From NCBI GenBank assembly GCA_029983685.1, contig JASBZA010000007.1:32096-96095 (forward strand): 64,000 nucleotides of DNA, read 5' to 3'. This stretch comes from Oscillospiraceae bacterium (GTDB lineage Bacteria; Bacillota; Clostridia; Saccharofermentanales; Fastidiosipilaceae). The notes beneath the pieces are model-generated. The model saw nothing but the letters and a program-made list of their open reading frames with translations. It was not told the origin of the DNA and searched no databases. The translations under genes were made by a program, and so were the position numbers. Numbering within the stretch: the first letter of the stretch is position 1; the number at the start of each line of letters is the position of its first letter. Of the stretch, positions 32,625 through 41,083 are shown piece by piece.

Positions 32625-33563
32625 ATGCTTAGAAAGAACACAACTATTTTTATAAAGAGTCTGGGCCTTTTTCTGGTCTGTCTTTTCCTTTTGGTTTCTT
32701 GTCAGAAAATAGCCCCGCCTTTTACGGAGCCTACGACCGAGAAAAGTTCAACCACCACAAGTACCGTTTCTTCGGAGATGACTACAAGTTCGAGCCCGGC
32801 AAATACATCGGAAACAACGCAACCGACGGAGACGACTCGTGAAACGACGACCGTGCCGACTACATCGGCTACGACAACGGCACCGACAACTTCAGAAACA
32901 ACGGCCGCGCCGACCGAGAAGCCCAGCCAAGCTCCCAGCACAGCAGCACCTGCTGAGGGAGCTTATGCCAATGAACCTCCCTTGTCCGACCCCAAGGACG
33001 CTTCTTACTTTAAAGATGCCGTCTTTGTCGGCGGATCCAGAACACAGGGCCTCATGCTGTACGGTTCGCTTTATGATGCCGACTATGTAGCCGGCAAAGG
33101 CCTGGACGTGTCGGATTATTTCGACCAGGCTATTCGCATTAACGGTCAGGATATAACGGCCGACCAATACATGACCAATCGGTCCGGAGCCTATAAAGAT
33201 ATCTATCTTTCTTTCGGTATTAATGAATTAGGCTGGCCTGTCGATAACTTTATTACTTACTATAAGAACGTTATTGAATCGGTTAAGGCTTCACATGGTG
33301 CTGCTTCTATTTATGTAGAGGCTATCTTGCCGACGGACCATTCGCAAGACGGCAGTGACTATTTGAGTAACGCCAATATTAAAATGTTCAACGCCCGCCT
33401 TGCCCAGCTGAGCGCGGAAGAGGGAATCTATTTCCTGAATCCCACCCCGGCTCTGGTGGATCAGTCCGGCGCCATACCCGATGGCGTCTCCGCTGACGGT
33501 ATTCATTATGATCGAGAATATGTTGAAAAATGGCAATACTATATTCAAACCCATGTGGCATAA
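32625..33563 (+). CDS. SGNH-hydrolase-like lipoprotein with Thr/Ser-rich linker
   Basis: A 312-residue lipoprotein. The lipobox LLVSC gives C26 as the acylated residue. Residues about 30-112 are a low-complexity Thr/Ser/Pro/Glu spacer that would hold the domain out through the cell wall. Residues 125-312 look like an SGNH/GDSL fold: FVGGSRTQGL (putative nucleophile S138), SFGINELGW (Asn block) and a C-terminal DGIHYDREYVEKW (possible Asp/His pair). It heads a cluster with a DUF4358 lipoprotein, an MBOAT acyltransferase and a DHHW protein, so it may transfer or remove acetyl groups on a surface polymer. The exact substrate is not known. Confidence 0.7.
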   Translation: MLRKNTTIFIKSLGLFLVCLFLLVSCQKIAPPFTEPTTEKSSTTTSTVSSEMTTSSSPANTSETTQPTETTRETTTVPTTSATTTAPTTSETTAAPTEKPSQAPSTAAPAEGAYANEPPLSDPKDASYFKDAVFVGGSRTQGLMLYGSLYDADYVAGKGLDVSDYFDQAIRINGQDITADQYMTNRSGAYKDIYLSFGINELGWPVDNFITYYKNVIESVKASHGAASIYVEAILPTDHSQDGSDYLSNANIKMFNARLAQLSAEEGIYFLNPTPALVDQSGAIPDGVSADGIHYDREYVEKWQYYIQTHVA

Positions 33564-33588
33564 TAAATTGAAACAAGGGAGGTAGCCT

Positions 33589-34092
33589 ATGTTTGCTAAA
33601 ACCACACGCAAAAATGCCTTAATAGCGCTCGTATTGAGCTTCGTGTTTTTCTTATCGGCCTGCGGATCTAAGGACGCTACATTGAAACCCGGCTTAGACT
33701 TAGACAGTTTGGGTCAGCAGTTGATGACGCAAGTCGAGTTTAAAGACCCGGACCTTAAGCCTCTGGACGATAAAATCTGGAACCGTTATGTGGACCAGGT
33801 AGACAGCAGCTGGCTCAATAATCACCTTGTCATTGCCGGAGGCGGTATGGTCGCCGAAGAGATTTGCCTTTTTGAGGCCGTTGATGAGGCCAAAGCTGAA
33901 GAAGTCGAGAAGGCTATGAAAGAGCGTTATGAATACCTCAAGACCAGTTTCGGTAATTACACGCCCGAAGAACTTAAGAACCTGGAAGCACCTGTCCTGA
34001 AGAGGGTAGGCCCCTACGTTTTCAGTGTTATCTCGGCTCAGAACGAGAAAGTAGAAACCGTCATCGACCAGTGGATTAAAGACCAACAATAG
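33589..34092 (+). CDS. DUF4358-type lipoprotein
   Basis: A 167-residue lipoprotein with the lipobox FLSAC (acylated Cys near residue 25) and a small C-terminal domain resembling DUF4358 (GGGMVAEEICLFEA, then a helix with KAMKERYEYLK). Function unknown. In Clostridia such proteins often sit beside MBOAT and DHHW genes, as here, which suggests an accessory role in surface-polymer acylation. A GGGAGGT ribosome site precedes the ATG. Confidence 0.65.
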   Translation: MFAKTTRKNALIALVLSFVFFLSACGSKDATLKPGLDLDSLGQQLMTQVEFKDPDLKPLDDKIWNRYVDQVDSSWLNNHLVIAGGGMVAEEICLFEAVDEAKAEEVEKAMKERYEYLKTSFGNYTPEELKNLEAPVLKRVGPYVFSVISAQNEKVETVIDQWIKDQQ

Positions 34093-34095
34093 TCC

Positions 34096-35442
34096 ATGGC
34101 CTTTAACACCCCTATTTTTCTGCTGCTATTTTTTCCTCTGAACCTAGGCCTCTTTTATTTACTACGCCTAGGTTCTAAGCCTGTGGGAAAAGTTTATCTC
34201 ATAGCGCTTAGTTTTATTTTTTATGCATGGGGAGAAGCTAAATTCTTCCTGCTTTTACCGGCTCTCTTATGCATAAACTATATAGGACTTTATTTTTCTC
34301 CTAAGTTAAAGAAGAGTCCGGCCAAAGTCTTACGTTTTTTTCTTATTGTGCTGGATTTGGCGGCCCTTATCTGGGGTAAATACGGCTTAGACCGTTTGCC
34401 TCTGGGCCTGTCTTTTTTTGTCTTCCGACTGATATCGGCTGTGATAGATCAGGCCCATGATGAGAGAGTTGTTTCATTACTAGATTACAGTCTATATATT
34501 GTTTTCTTCCCTCAACTTATATCGGGTCCCATCGCTCGTTATGATGCTTTTACGAAGGCACTGCAGAGCTGGCAGCCGCAATTTTCCGATGTGCTACCCG
34601 GCCTCCGACGTTTTATCCCAGGTCTCTTTATTAAAGTTCTCATCGCGGATCCTTTGGCCCAAGCCAGATTGGATCTTCTTAGTTACAGAGGGAGCGGAGC
34701 TTATGAAGCTTGGCTCATGGTCTTACTTTATAGCCTTTATCTCTATCTGGACTTTGCCTCCTACAGCCACATGGCCATAGGGCTCAGTCAAATGTACGGC
34801 CTACCGGCTCCGGAGAACTTTAATTTACCCTATCTGGCAAAAAACATTACGGATTTCTGGCGGCGTTGGCATATGAGTTTGTCGTCCTTTTTCCGTGACT
34901 ATGTCTACATTCCCCTGGGCGGTAACCGCAAAGGCAAGGGGCGCCAAATCTTAAACATACTCATTGTGTGGGCCTTGACCGGTCTTTGGCACGGGTCAAG
35001 CTTGAACTTCCTCTTATGGGGGCTTTATTACGGAATTTTACTTTTGCTGGAGAAGTTCTCCCTGGCCAAAGTATTGGAAAAAATGCCTGTTTTTTTACAG
35101 CGCCTCCTAACTTTCTTTCTGGTTTCCATGGGCTGGGTGCTATTTGCCTTCCCTAAGAAAACGGAACTGTTCGATTTTGTGGCAAGGCTATTCGGGTCAA
35201 AAGGTGCGGGCGGCAGCTACGCACTTTACACCCTGTTAAATTACGGTTTAGTCCTGGTCTTGGGCTTGATCCTTGCTTTCGGGCTAGGGAAGAAGCTTCA
35301 GGATAGCTACCGGAATTCCTCTTTGTCTCAAAAAAAGCCCATCCGAGCCATTCGTTTCGTTTTGACAGCAGGACTTTTTATCTTAAGTATGGCCTATATC
35401 ATTGACCAAAGTTTTGCATCCTTTTTGTATTTTCAATTTTAG
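34096..35442 (+). CDS. MBOAT family O-acyltransferase (AlgI-like)
   Basis: A 448-residue membrane protein with about ten helices. It has the AlgI/DltB signature FWRRWHMSLSSFFRDYVYIPLGG and the catalytic histidine in LTGLWHGSSLNF. These proteins move acyl groups (usually acetyl or D-alanyl) across the membrane to a wall polymer or exopolysaccharide. It begins 3 bases after the DUF4358 gene. The following DHHW protein is the expected partner that attaches the group outside the cell. Confidence 0.9.
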   Translation: MAFNTPIFLLLFFPLNLGLFYLLRLGSKPVGKVYLIALSFIFYAWGEAKFFLLLPALLCINYIGLYFSPKLKKSPAKVLRFFLIVLDLAALIWGKYGLDRLPLGLSFFVFRLISAVIDQAHDERVVSLLDYSLYIVFFPQLISGPIARYDAFTKALQSWQPQFSDVLPGLRRFIPGLFIKVLIADPLAQARLDLLSYRGSGAYEAWLMVLLYSLYLYLDFASYSHMAIGLSQMYGLPAPENFNLPYLAKNITDFWRRWHMSLSSFFRDYVYIPLGGNRKGKGRQILNILIVWALTGLWHGSSLNFLLWGLYYGILLLLEKFSLAKVLEKMPVFLQRLLTFFLVSMGWVLFAFPKKTELFDFVARLFGSKGAGGSYALYTLLNYGLVLVLGLILAFGLGKKLQDSYRNSSLSQKKPIRAIRFVLTAGLFILSMAYIIDQSFASFLYFQF

Positions 35443-35457
35443 AGGAGGACCTTGCGG

Positions 35458-36666
35458 ATGAAGAAAAATCAAAGTAAAGAAATACCGCAGAAGCAAGAGA
35501 CCCCGCCTGCCAAGGCAGCGTCTTTTGGAGCCGTCCTCTTCCTTCTGGTTCTCTTGGGCTTGGGTTTATGGACCGTCCTTTCTAAGGAACGGGATTTTTC
35601 CGCTGTAGAGAGAAGACCCTTGGCCAAACGACCCGTCTTCAGCTTATCTAAAGTCGGTGAAGGGATCTACCAGGCCGACTATGAGGCTTATTTGTCTGAC
35701 CAGTTCCCTTTAAGAAGTCAGGCTTTGGCCTTAAAGGCCGAGTTTCAAAAGGCTATCGGTAAGTTCGATAATTCCAGGGTTTATTTCGCCAAAGACGATA
35801 GTCTGATTGAGAAGAGAACCCAACTCGATTGGCAAAAACTGGATCGGAACTTGCTGGATATGGATGCCTTCTCGGAACAATTCCTCAAGCAAAAACCCGA
35901 GGCTCGAATTACTTATCTTATTGCGCCTACACAAGCCGGCGTCTATCCGAATAGACTCCCTTACAGAGCTGTCGAAGCAGACCAGGCGGAGGGGATGGCT
36001 GCCTTAAGGAGCAAACACCAAAGAGACGACCTTCTCTATCCGGATCTCTTGGAAGGCCTTCGCGGCAGTAATCAGCAAGACCTTTATTTTAAGACCGACC
36101 ATCATTGGACCCAGAAAGGGGCTTTGGAAGCCTATAAGATTTATAAAATGGCTTTGGGCGAAAAAGAAAGTCTGAACCGGGATTTAGAAATATTCGGCCA
36201 AGCTCAGGTGCTGAGCCAAGACTTTCACGGGACTACTTATCAGAAGGCTCCGGCCAGGACCATTCCCGGCGACAAGCTGGACGCTTTTACTTGGCCCGAC
36301 TTAGACCAGGTCCAAGTTTATGACGGTCAAGGCAATCAACTAGATCAAGGTCTTTATAAAAAAGAAGCTTTGACTTCCACCGATGCTTACGAATATTTCC
36401 TGGGCCCTAACCGAGACCTGTTACAAATTAAAACAGCTAATGAAAACGCGGATCGGGGAACGCTTCTTTTGGTCAAAGATTCCTATGCCAACGCCTTTGT
36501 GCCTTTCTTAACTATGGACTACAGGCAAATTATTGTCTTAGATTTGCGCTATGTGAAAGAGGCTTTGGCCGACATCCTAGACCGCTATGAACCCGATGAT
36601 TTGATGTTTCTCTATAATATCGGTACTTTCTCGGAGGAGAATGCCACGTATAAGTTATTGGACTAA
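35458..36666 (+). CDS. DHHW family protein (AlgX/DltD-like acylation partner)
   Basis: A 402-residue protein with one N-terminal transmembrane helix (about 20-42) and an extracellular SGNH-related domain. TDHHWTQKGA near residue 210 is the DHHW motif that names the family, and LLVKDSYANAFVPFL near 340 holds the probable Ser. Related AlgJ/AlgX proteins O-acetylate polysaccharide with MBOAT partners. A TTG at 35452 is in frame, but it is only 3 bases from the AGAGGAGG site (35441-35448); the ATG at 35458 is well spaced and preferred. Confidence 0.8.
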   Translation: MKKNQSKEIPQKQETPPAKAASFGAVLFLLVLLGLGLWTVLSKERDFSAVERRPLAKRPVFSLSKVGEGIYQADYEAYLSDQFPLRSQALALKAEFQKAIGKFDNSRVYFAKDDSLIEKRTQLDWQKLDRNLLDMDAFSEQFLKQKPEARITYLIAPTQAGVYPNRLPYRAVEADQAEGMAALRSKHQRDDLLYPDLLEGLRGSNQQDLYFKTDHHWTQKGALEAYKIYKMALGEKESLNRDLEIFGQAQVLSQDFHGTTYQKAPARTIPGDKLDAFTWPDLDQVQVYDGQGNQLDQGLYKKEALTSTDAYEYFLGPNRDLLQIKTANENADRGTLLLVKDSYANAFVPFLTMDYRQIIVLDLRYVKEALADILDRYEPDDLMFLYNIGTFSEENATYKLLD

Positions 36667-36718
36667 GTAGGCCCCAGGGGGTATTATTAGCCAAAGCACA
36701 GAAGAGGAATCACGAGTC

Positions 36719-37717
36719 ATGGCAGTTACGATCAAAGATATAGCAAAGAAGGCCGGGGTATCTTATTCTACCGTTTCCAGAGCACTTAACGATTTAGACA
36801 CGGTTAATGCGGATACGAAGAAACTGGTTTTGAAAACAGCTGAAGAGCTGGGCTACGTTCCCAATACCTCGGCGGTAAACCTCAAGACCCGGCGATCGAA
36901 TATGCTGGGGGTCTATTTTTCTACAATTAACAACATGTCTTCTCCTGTGGTCCTACACAGTGTTTTGACCGGTGTCTATGATGTGGTCCGGAACAAGTAC
37001 AATGTGGTGGTTAAGGGTATTGATTTTCATGTGCCCGGCAGCCTCAACCCCAGCTTTTTGGACGGTATCATCCTGATTTCGCAAAGAGATGAGGACAAGG
37101 CCTTTATGGAAGAAGCCAGAAAAAAACATATTCCCCAGGTTATCGTCAACCGGACGCCGCCCTTTCCCATGGACGCAGTCCTGACCAATGAAAGAGAAGC
37201 GGTTCGGACGGCTATGGATTATCTTTTGGAGAAGGGACACCGCAAAATTGCAGTGTTAGAAGGCCCCTCTCATCTGTATTCGACCAAGCAGCGCCACCAA
37301 GGTTGGGTGGAGTCGGTCCAAAATCACGGCTTATCCGAGAAAGATTTCCAATTCTGGGAAGGTACTTACCGTTTTGAGAGTGGTTATGGCTTGGCGGCGG
37401 AGATTTTGGCCAAAGAACCTACAGCGCTTTTATCTTTTAATGACGACATGGCCTTCGGTGTCGAGCGCTACATGACGGAGCAAGGTAAGACCATCCCCAA
37501 AGACCTGTCGATTGTCGGTTTCGATAACTGGAACCGGGCCATCTATACGTCTATGGACCTCACCACGGTGGATAGGAATATGTATAATCTGGCCCAAGAA
37601 GCCTGTAGGCTCTTATTAGACCGAGTGGAATCTTCGGATCCTTTTGAAGCTCCGACCAAGACGATTTATTTGAACGCCCCCTTGATTGAAAGATCTTCTG
37701 TCCTGGATTTAAATTAG
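36719..37717 (+). CDS. LacI family transcriptional regulator
   Basis: A 332-residue regulator. The N-terminal helix-turn-helix (IKDIAKKAGVSYSTVSRALN at about 5-24) is followed by the hinge and a periplasmic-binding-protein-like effector domain (ALLSFNDDMAFGVERYM; SIVGFDNW). It stands at the edge of the pectin locus, converging on the CE8 gene with overlapping stop codons. It probably binds the GCAAACG-containing operators in front of the transporter and GH105 genes and responds to a pectin-derived sugar; both points are inference. No C-terminal HPr-contact region was identified, so a role as CcpA itself is not supported. Confidence 0.9.
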   Translation: MAVTIKDIAKKAGVSYSTVSRALNDLDTVNADTKKLVLKTAEELGYVPNTSAVNLKTRRSNMLGVYFSTINNMSSPVVLHSVLTGVYDVVRNKYNVVVKGIDFHVPGSLNPSFLDGIILISQRDEDKAFMEEARKKHIPQVIVNRTPPFPMDAVLTNEREAVRTAMDYLLEKGHRKIAVLEGPSHLYSTKQRHQGWVESVQNHGLSEKDFQFWEGTYRFESGYGLAAEILAKEPTALLSFNDDMAFGVERYMTEQGKTIPKDLSIVGFDNWNRAIYTSMDLTTVDRNMYNLAQEACRLLLDRVESSDPFEAPTKTIYLNAPLIERSSVLDLN

Positions 37718-38715
37718 GACAGTACCTCGTTCCTTTGTCCGGCAGGAAAATCGAAATAGTCTATATAATTTTCTAATTGATAGGCTTCCGGCATTGCATC
37801 TAAGCGGTCGGCCCAGGCCACTCTTTCGGAATTTTGGCTACCCGGCCCTTCATTAGCCCATTCTTCATAGCATGACTTTTCCCGGGATTCTTCTTTGTTC
37901 CAGTCGTGCCAGCCTTGAGAATACAGGCCCTTATCTAAATAAGACTTAAGAAAGGCTGTTTTAGCGTGGTCTCGCCAAGGACGCCCCAGATAATAATGGG
38001 GCTCTTCTATGAAATCGCGATTTTCCACCCGGCAGGCATGGAAGATAAAGCCGTAAGTTGCTCCGGGAGGCGTAGAGGCAGCCGTAACATAGCCTCGGCC
38101 GGCTTTTATAAGGCATTCTTCGAAATAGGCGGCACCGCTTCCGAAGATAAAGTCTACACCGCCTTCAATTTTGCACCGATAGAAAATATTGGCGTTTTCT
38201 TCCCGCTTGCTCCAAGCTTCGCTGCCTAAAAAGCCTTTTTTTTGTATGGCCTTTTCCGGCAGAGGAGCCAAGAAGAGCGTATCCTGGTCACCGATAAGGA
38301 CGCAGTCTTTAATGAGGGCACGTTGTACATTTAAGGCCAAAGCGATGGCCTGGCCTACTGCTTTACCCGGTCCTGCCAGATTTTCGATACTGAGATTTTC
38401 CAGAATCAGAGTCTTGCCGTCTATATATAAGGTAGGGGTTCGGAAGGTCCCGAGCTTTTCACCCCGGCTATCCAAATCTTCGGCACCGTCCTGCCAAACG
38501 ATTCTGGTATCTTCAGGCTTTTGGCCCGTACCTTTAATAATGATATGGTCTAAATCCAGAGAAAGCTTCTCGCGATAGAGGCCGGGGGAGAGGAGCAGGC
38601 AGTAGATTTTATTGGGCTCTTTCTTCGCATTTTTTTGTTTCTCTTTTATGCGACTTAAAGCCTCTGTTAGGGTCTTACAACTTTTGTCAGAGCCGATGTA
38701 AATCGTTTCTTCCAT
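37714..38715 (-). CDS. Pectin methylesterase (CE8), cytoplasmic
   Basis: A 333-residue pectinesterase with a right-handed beta-helix fold. Key residues: Q122 region, D145 in GDQDTLF, D188 in GGVDFIFG, and R245/W247 in GRPWR, which complete the Asp-Asp-Arg catalytic set. It removes methyl esters from galacturonan. There is no signal peptide, so it should act on imported oligosaccharides. A segment of about 25 residues (150-175) is inserted between the two catalytic aspartates. The frame extends to an ATG at 38751, but an AAAGGTGG ribosome site 7 bases before the ATG at 38715 decides the start. Its stop overlaps the LacI stop by three bases, tail to tail. Confidence 0.9.
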   Translation of the reverse strand: MEETIYIGSDKSCKTLTEALSRIKEKQKNAKKEPNKIYCLLLSPGLYREKLSLDLDHIIIKGTGQKPEDTRIVWQDGAEDLDSRGEKLGTFRTPTLYIDGKTLILENLSIENLAGPGKAVGQAIALALNVQRALIKDCVLIGDQDTLFLAPLPEKAIQKKGFLGSEAWSKREENANIFYRCKIEGGVDFIFGSGAAYFEECLIKAGRGYVTAASTPPGATYGFIFHACRVENRDFIEEPHYYLGRPWRDHAKTAFLKSYLDKGLYSQGWHDWNKEESREKSCYEEWANEGPGSQNSERVAWADRLDAMPEAYQLENYIDYFDFPAGQRNEVLS

Positions 38716-38788
38716 AAAAGGACCACCTTTCTTTTTAGCAAACGTCTTCATAAAACGGTAAACTTTTTACGAATTCTCGTTTTTAGTC

Positions 38789-38817
38789 TTGAATCTTTCC
38801 TTAAACTATCTTATCAT
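38789..38817 (+). promoter_or_regulatory. Putative promoter of the sugar ABC transporter operon
   Basis: TTGAAT (38789-38794), a 17-base spacer and TATCAT (38812-38817). If used, it gives a leader of about 240 nt before the first permease gene. Confidence 0.5.
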
Positions 38818-39027
38818 TGTCCTGCTTTAATGAGAATTATTCCGACGATACACGCTTTAAAAGTAACCTTTAGTTTTTGGACAAGCAGAAATAGCAGCAC
38901 GAAATAAGCGCATTTTGTGCTTGATAACAATGGATCGACTGAAAACCTGTAGAACATGCACAGTACATATTAAACTTGTTCTATGTTAAACTACAAAAGC
39001 CGACAGTTTCAATATTTTTTACGAATC

Positions 39028-39045
39028 ATTGCAAACGATATCATT
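39028..39045 (+). promoter_or_regulatory. LacI/CcpA-type operator (cre-like)
   Basis: The 18 bases match the cre consensus WWTGNAARCGNWWWCAWW at every position (core TTGCAAACGATATCA). The site is 19 bases before the start codon of the first permease gene, where bound repressor would block transcription. It could be a CcpA site or the target of the LacI-type regulator encoded 2 kb upstream. Confidence 0.7.
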
Positions 39046-39063
39046 AATTGTGAGGACATGAGC

Positions 39064-40008
39064 ATGGAAAATGTAGATGCGACAAAAGTGAGAAGAAAAA
39101 AGAAGGAAAAACCTCAAGCGGAGCTTACCTATGTGCAGAAAATAAAGCTGACACCAATGGGTTATGTCTTCCAGTTTATCAATGGACTCTTTCTAACACT
39201 TTTCGCTTTGGCATGTTTGATTCCATTCTTAAATGTCATCGGAACTTCTTTTGCAACAACTAAGGAAGTGCTCCTAAGAGATTTCATTATAATCCCTCAT
39301 AGTTTTTCTCTTTCGGCTTACCGTTATGTTTTTTCTACACCGACTGTTACCAGGGCTATTGGAGTTTCGGTTTTTGTGACCGTGGTAGGAACTGCACTAA
39401 GCCTCTTAGTCACATCTCTTATGGCCTATGGCCTTTCCAGAACTTATCTTTATGGTCGCCGCGTTCTGAATTTCCTGGTTCTCTTTACCATGCTGTTTAG
39501 CGGCGGTATGATTCCAAGCTTTCTAATCGTCAGTAATCTGAAACTTACCAATACCCTTTGGGCTTTGATTATACCTAGTACAGTAAGTGCCTATAATATG
39601 ATAATTATGCGAAACTTCTTCCAGGGGATTTCTCCTTCGTTAGAGGAAGCAGCTAAAATTGATGGAGCCAACCACCTGCAAATCTTCGGCCGGGTCATGC
39701 TGCCCTTATCTAAAGCCAGTTTTGCTACCATCGGTCTCTTTTACGCCGTTACCTACTGGAACACCTATAGATCCGCTATCCTCTATCTGACCGATACGAA
39801 GAAGTGGCCTATCCAGGTGCTCTTACGCCAGATTGTCCTGATGTCTTCCGGAAGTGACTTTGACACCGGTTCGGTAGAAGTGGTTCCCCCTTCACAATCC
39901 GTTCGTATGGCCGTCATCGTTGTGGCCACGCTTCCCATCTTGTTGGTCTACCCCTTCATCCAGCGCTACTTCATCCACGGTGCCATGTTAGGGTCTGTTA
40001 AGGGCTAA
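39064..40008 (+). CDS. Carbohydrate ABC transporter permease (LplC/YtcP-like)
   Basis: A 314-residue inner-membrane permease with six helices and the ABC permease contact motif EEAAKIDGANHLQIFGRVMLPL. It ends in RYFIHGAMLGSVKG, typical of LplC/YtcP permeases that import oligosaccharides, including rhamnogalacturonan fragments. The frame is open to 38983, but GAGGA at 39051-39055 followed by ATG at 39064 is the best start, with seven bases between. The order (LplC-like before LplB-like) is the reverse of the common one. No ATPase is encoded nearby; such systems usually borrow a shared MsmX-type ATPase. Confidence 0.9.
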   Translation: MENVDATKVRRKKKEKPQAELTYVQKIKLTPMGYVFQFINGLFLTLFALACLIPFLNVIGTSFATTKEVLLRDFIIIPHSFSLSAYRYVFSTPTVTRAIGVSVFVTVVGTALSLLVTSLMAYGLSRTYLYGRRVLNFLVLFTMLFSGGMIPSFLIVSNLKLTNTLWALIIPSTVSAYNMIIMRNFFQGISPSLEEAAKIDGANHLQIFGRVMLPLSKASFATIGLFYAVTYWNTYRSAILYLTDTKKWPIQVLLRQIVLMSSGSDFDTGSVEVVPPSQSVRMAVIVVATLPILLVYPFIQRYFIHGAMLGSVKG

Positions 40009-40038
40009 AGGCAAAGGCTAGAAGAAGGAGAGATTGCT

Positions 40039-41013
40039 ATGACATCCGCAACCGACAATAAAGTTAAAAAAGTCCAGAAGGTCAAAAAGGTTAAACCCAT
40101 AAAGAAAAAGGGCCGCTTGGCAAACGAGTTTAAACAGAACTGGCTCTTATATCTGATGATTCTGCCGGGCTTACTCTATTTCCTGATTTTCAAATATGCT
40201 CCCATGGGCGGCCTGGTTATTGCCTTTCAGAACTATTTCCCCTTCCTGGGTATTAAAGGCAGTCAGTGGGTAGGCTTGGAACACTTCAGACGCTTCTTTA
40301 GCTCAGGTGACTTTGCCATGCTGATGCGAAACACTTTGGTCCTTTTCGGTTTGAACTTGGTGTTTGCTTTCCCGGCCTCTATCATTTTGGCTATTGCCTT
40401 AAACGAAGTCCGAAATACACGCTTTAAGAAGAGTGTGCAGACCATCGTCTACCTACCTCACTTTATCAGCTGGGTCATTGTTGTTTCGATTTTCTATGTT
40501 TTACTTACTACAGAGGGGGGCGCTATTAACAATGTCATAGCTTCAAGGGGTGGAAACAAGATTCCTTTCTTGACAGATCCCAAGTGGTTTAGGCCTCTCT
40601 ACATTATCCAGGAAATTTGGAAGGGCGCAGGCTGGGGCAGTATTGTCTATTTGGCCTCTTTGACCAATGTAGACCAGCAACTCTATGAGGCAGCGGACCT
40701 GGACGGTGCTTCCAGGATGCAGATGATTTGGCATGTGACCTTGCCTAGCATTCGTCCTACCATCATTACCATGTTGATCCTGAAGATTGGTGACGTTTTG
40801 GAATTAGGTTTCGAGCACGTTTACGTCATGCTCAACTCGCTGAATCGCGGTGTAGCTGAAATCTTCGACACCTTTGTTTATACCGCCGGTATTACAAATG
40901 GTCAGCTCAGCTTCTCTACCGCAGTCGGTTTCTTCAAGTCCATTGTAGGCTTAATCCTGGTGATCTTGGCTAACCGCCTGGCCAAGCGTGTTGGAGAAGA
41001 CGGCGTATACTAA
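40039..41013 (+). CDS. Carbohydrate ABC transporter permease (LplB-like)
   Basis: A 324-residue permease with a basic Lys-rich N-terminus (residues 8-30) and six helices. It contains YEAADLDGASRMQMIWHVTLP, the coupling motif that contacts the ATPase, and ends in ANRLAKRVGEDGVY as do LplB/YteP proteins. It forms the heterodimeric channel with the preceding permease. An AGAAGGAGAG site precedes the ATG. Confidence 0.92.
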   Translation: MTSATDNKVKKVQKVKKVKPIKKKGRLANEFKQNWLLYLMILPGLLYFLIFKYAPMGGLVIAFQNYFPFLGIKGSQWVGLEHFRRFFSSGDFAMLMRNTLVLFGLNLVFAFPASIILAIALNEVRNTRFKKSVQTIVYLPHFISWVIVVSIFYVLLTTEGGAINNVIASRGGNKIPFLTDPKWFRPLYIIQEIWKGAGWGSIVYLASLTNVDQQLYEAADLDGASRMQMIWHVTLPSIRPTIITMLILKIGDVLELGFEHVYVMLNSLNRGVAEIFDTFVYTAGITNGQLSFSTAVGFFKSIVGLILVILANRLAKRVGEDGVY

Positions 41014-41033
41014 ACATTCTTCACGGTGTCGGA

Positions 41034-41067
41034 GTTTATTCATTTCCGTAGCCGTGTTGGAATAAAC
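41034..41067 (+). promoter_or_regulatory. Intercistronic hairpin before the binding-protein gene
   Basis: GTTTATTC (41034-41041) pairs perfectly with GAATAAAC (41060-41067), ending 5 bases before the AGGAGGA ribosome site. There is no T-run. Such hairpins often stabilise the mRNA segment of a binding protein so it is made in excess over the permeases. Confidence 0.55.
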
Positions 41068-41083
41068 AATTAGGAGGAAAAAG

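Larger units (their letters stand above)
38716..39063 (+). promoter_or_regulatory. Divergent intergenic region between CE8 and the sugar ABC transporter
   Basis: A 348-base gap without a supported gene. On the + strand it holds a promoter candidate at 38789-38817, a 10-bp perfect hairpin (38896-38905/38912-38921, loop AAGCGC), an inverted repeat TAGAACA/TGTTCTA (38950-38956/38977-38983) and a LacI/CcpA-type operator at 39028-39045. Towards the CE8 gene it holds a second GCAAACG core at 38738-38744. No clear promoter for the CE8 gene was found. Confidence 0.6.

Noticed and set aside
32724..32948. Thr-rich repetitive DNA as a CRISPR-like or mobile repeat
   Set aside because: It is in frame within the lipoprotein and encodes a low-complexity stalk; there are no regular spacers.
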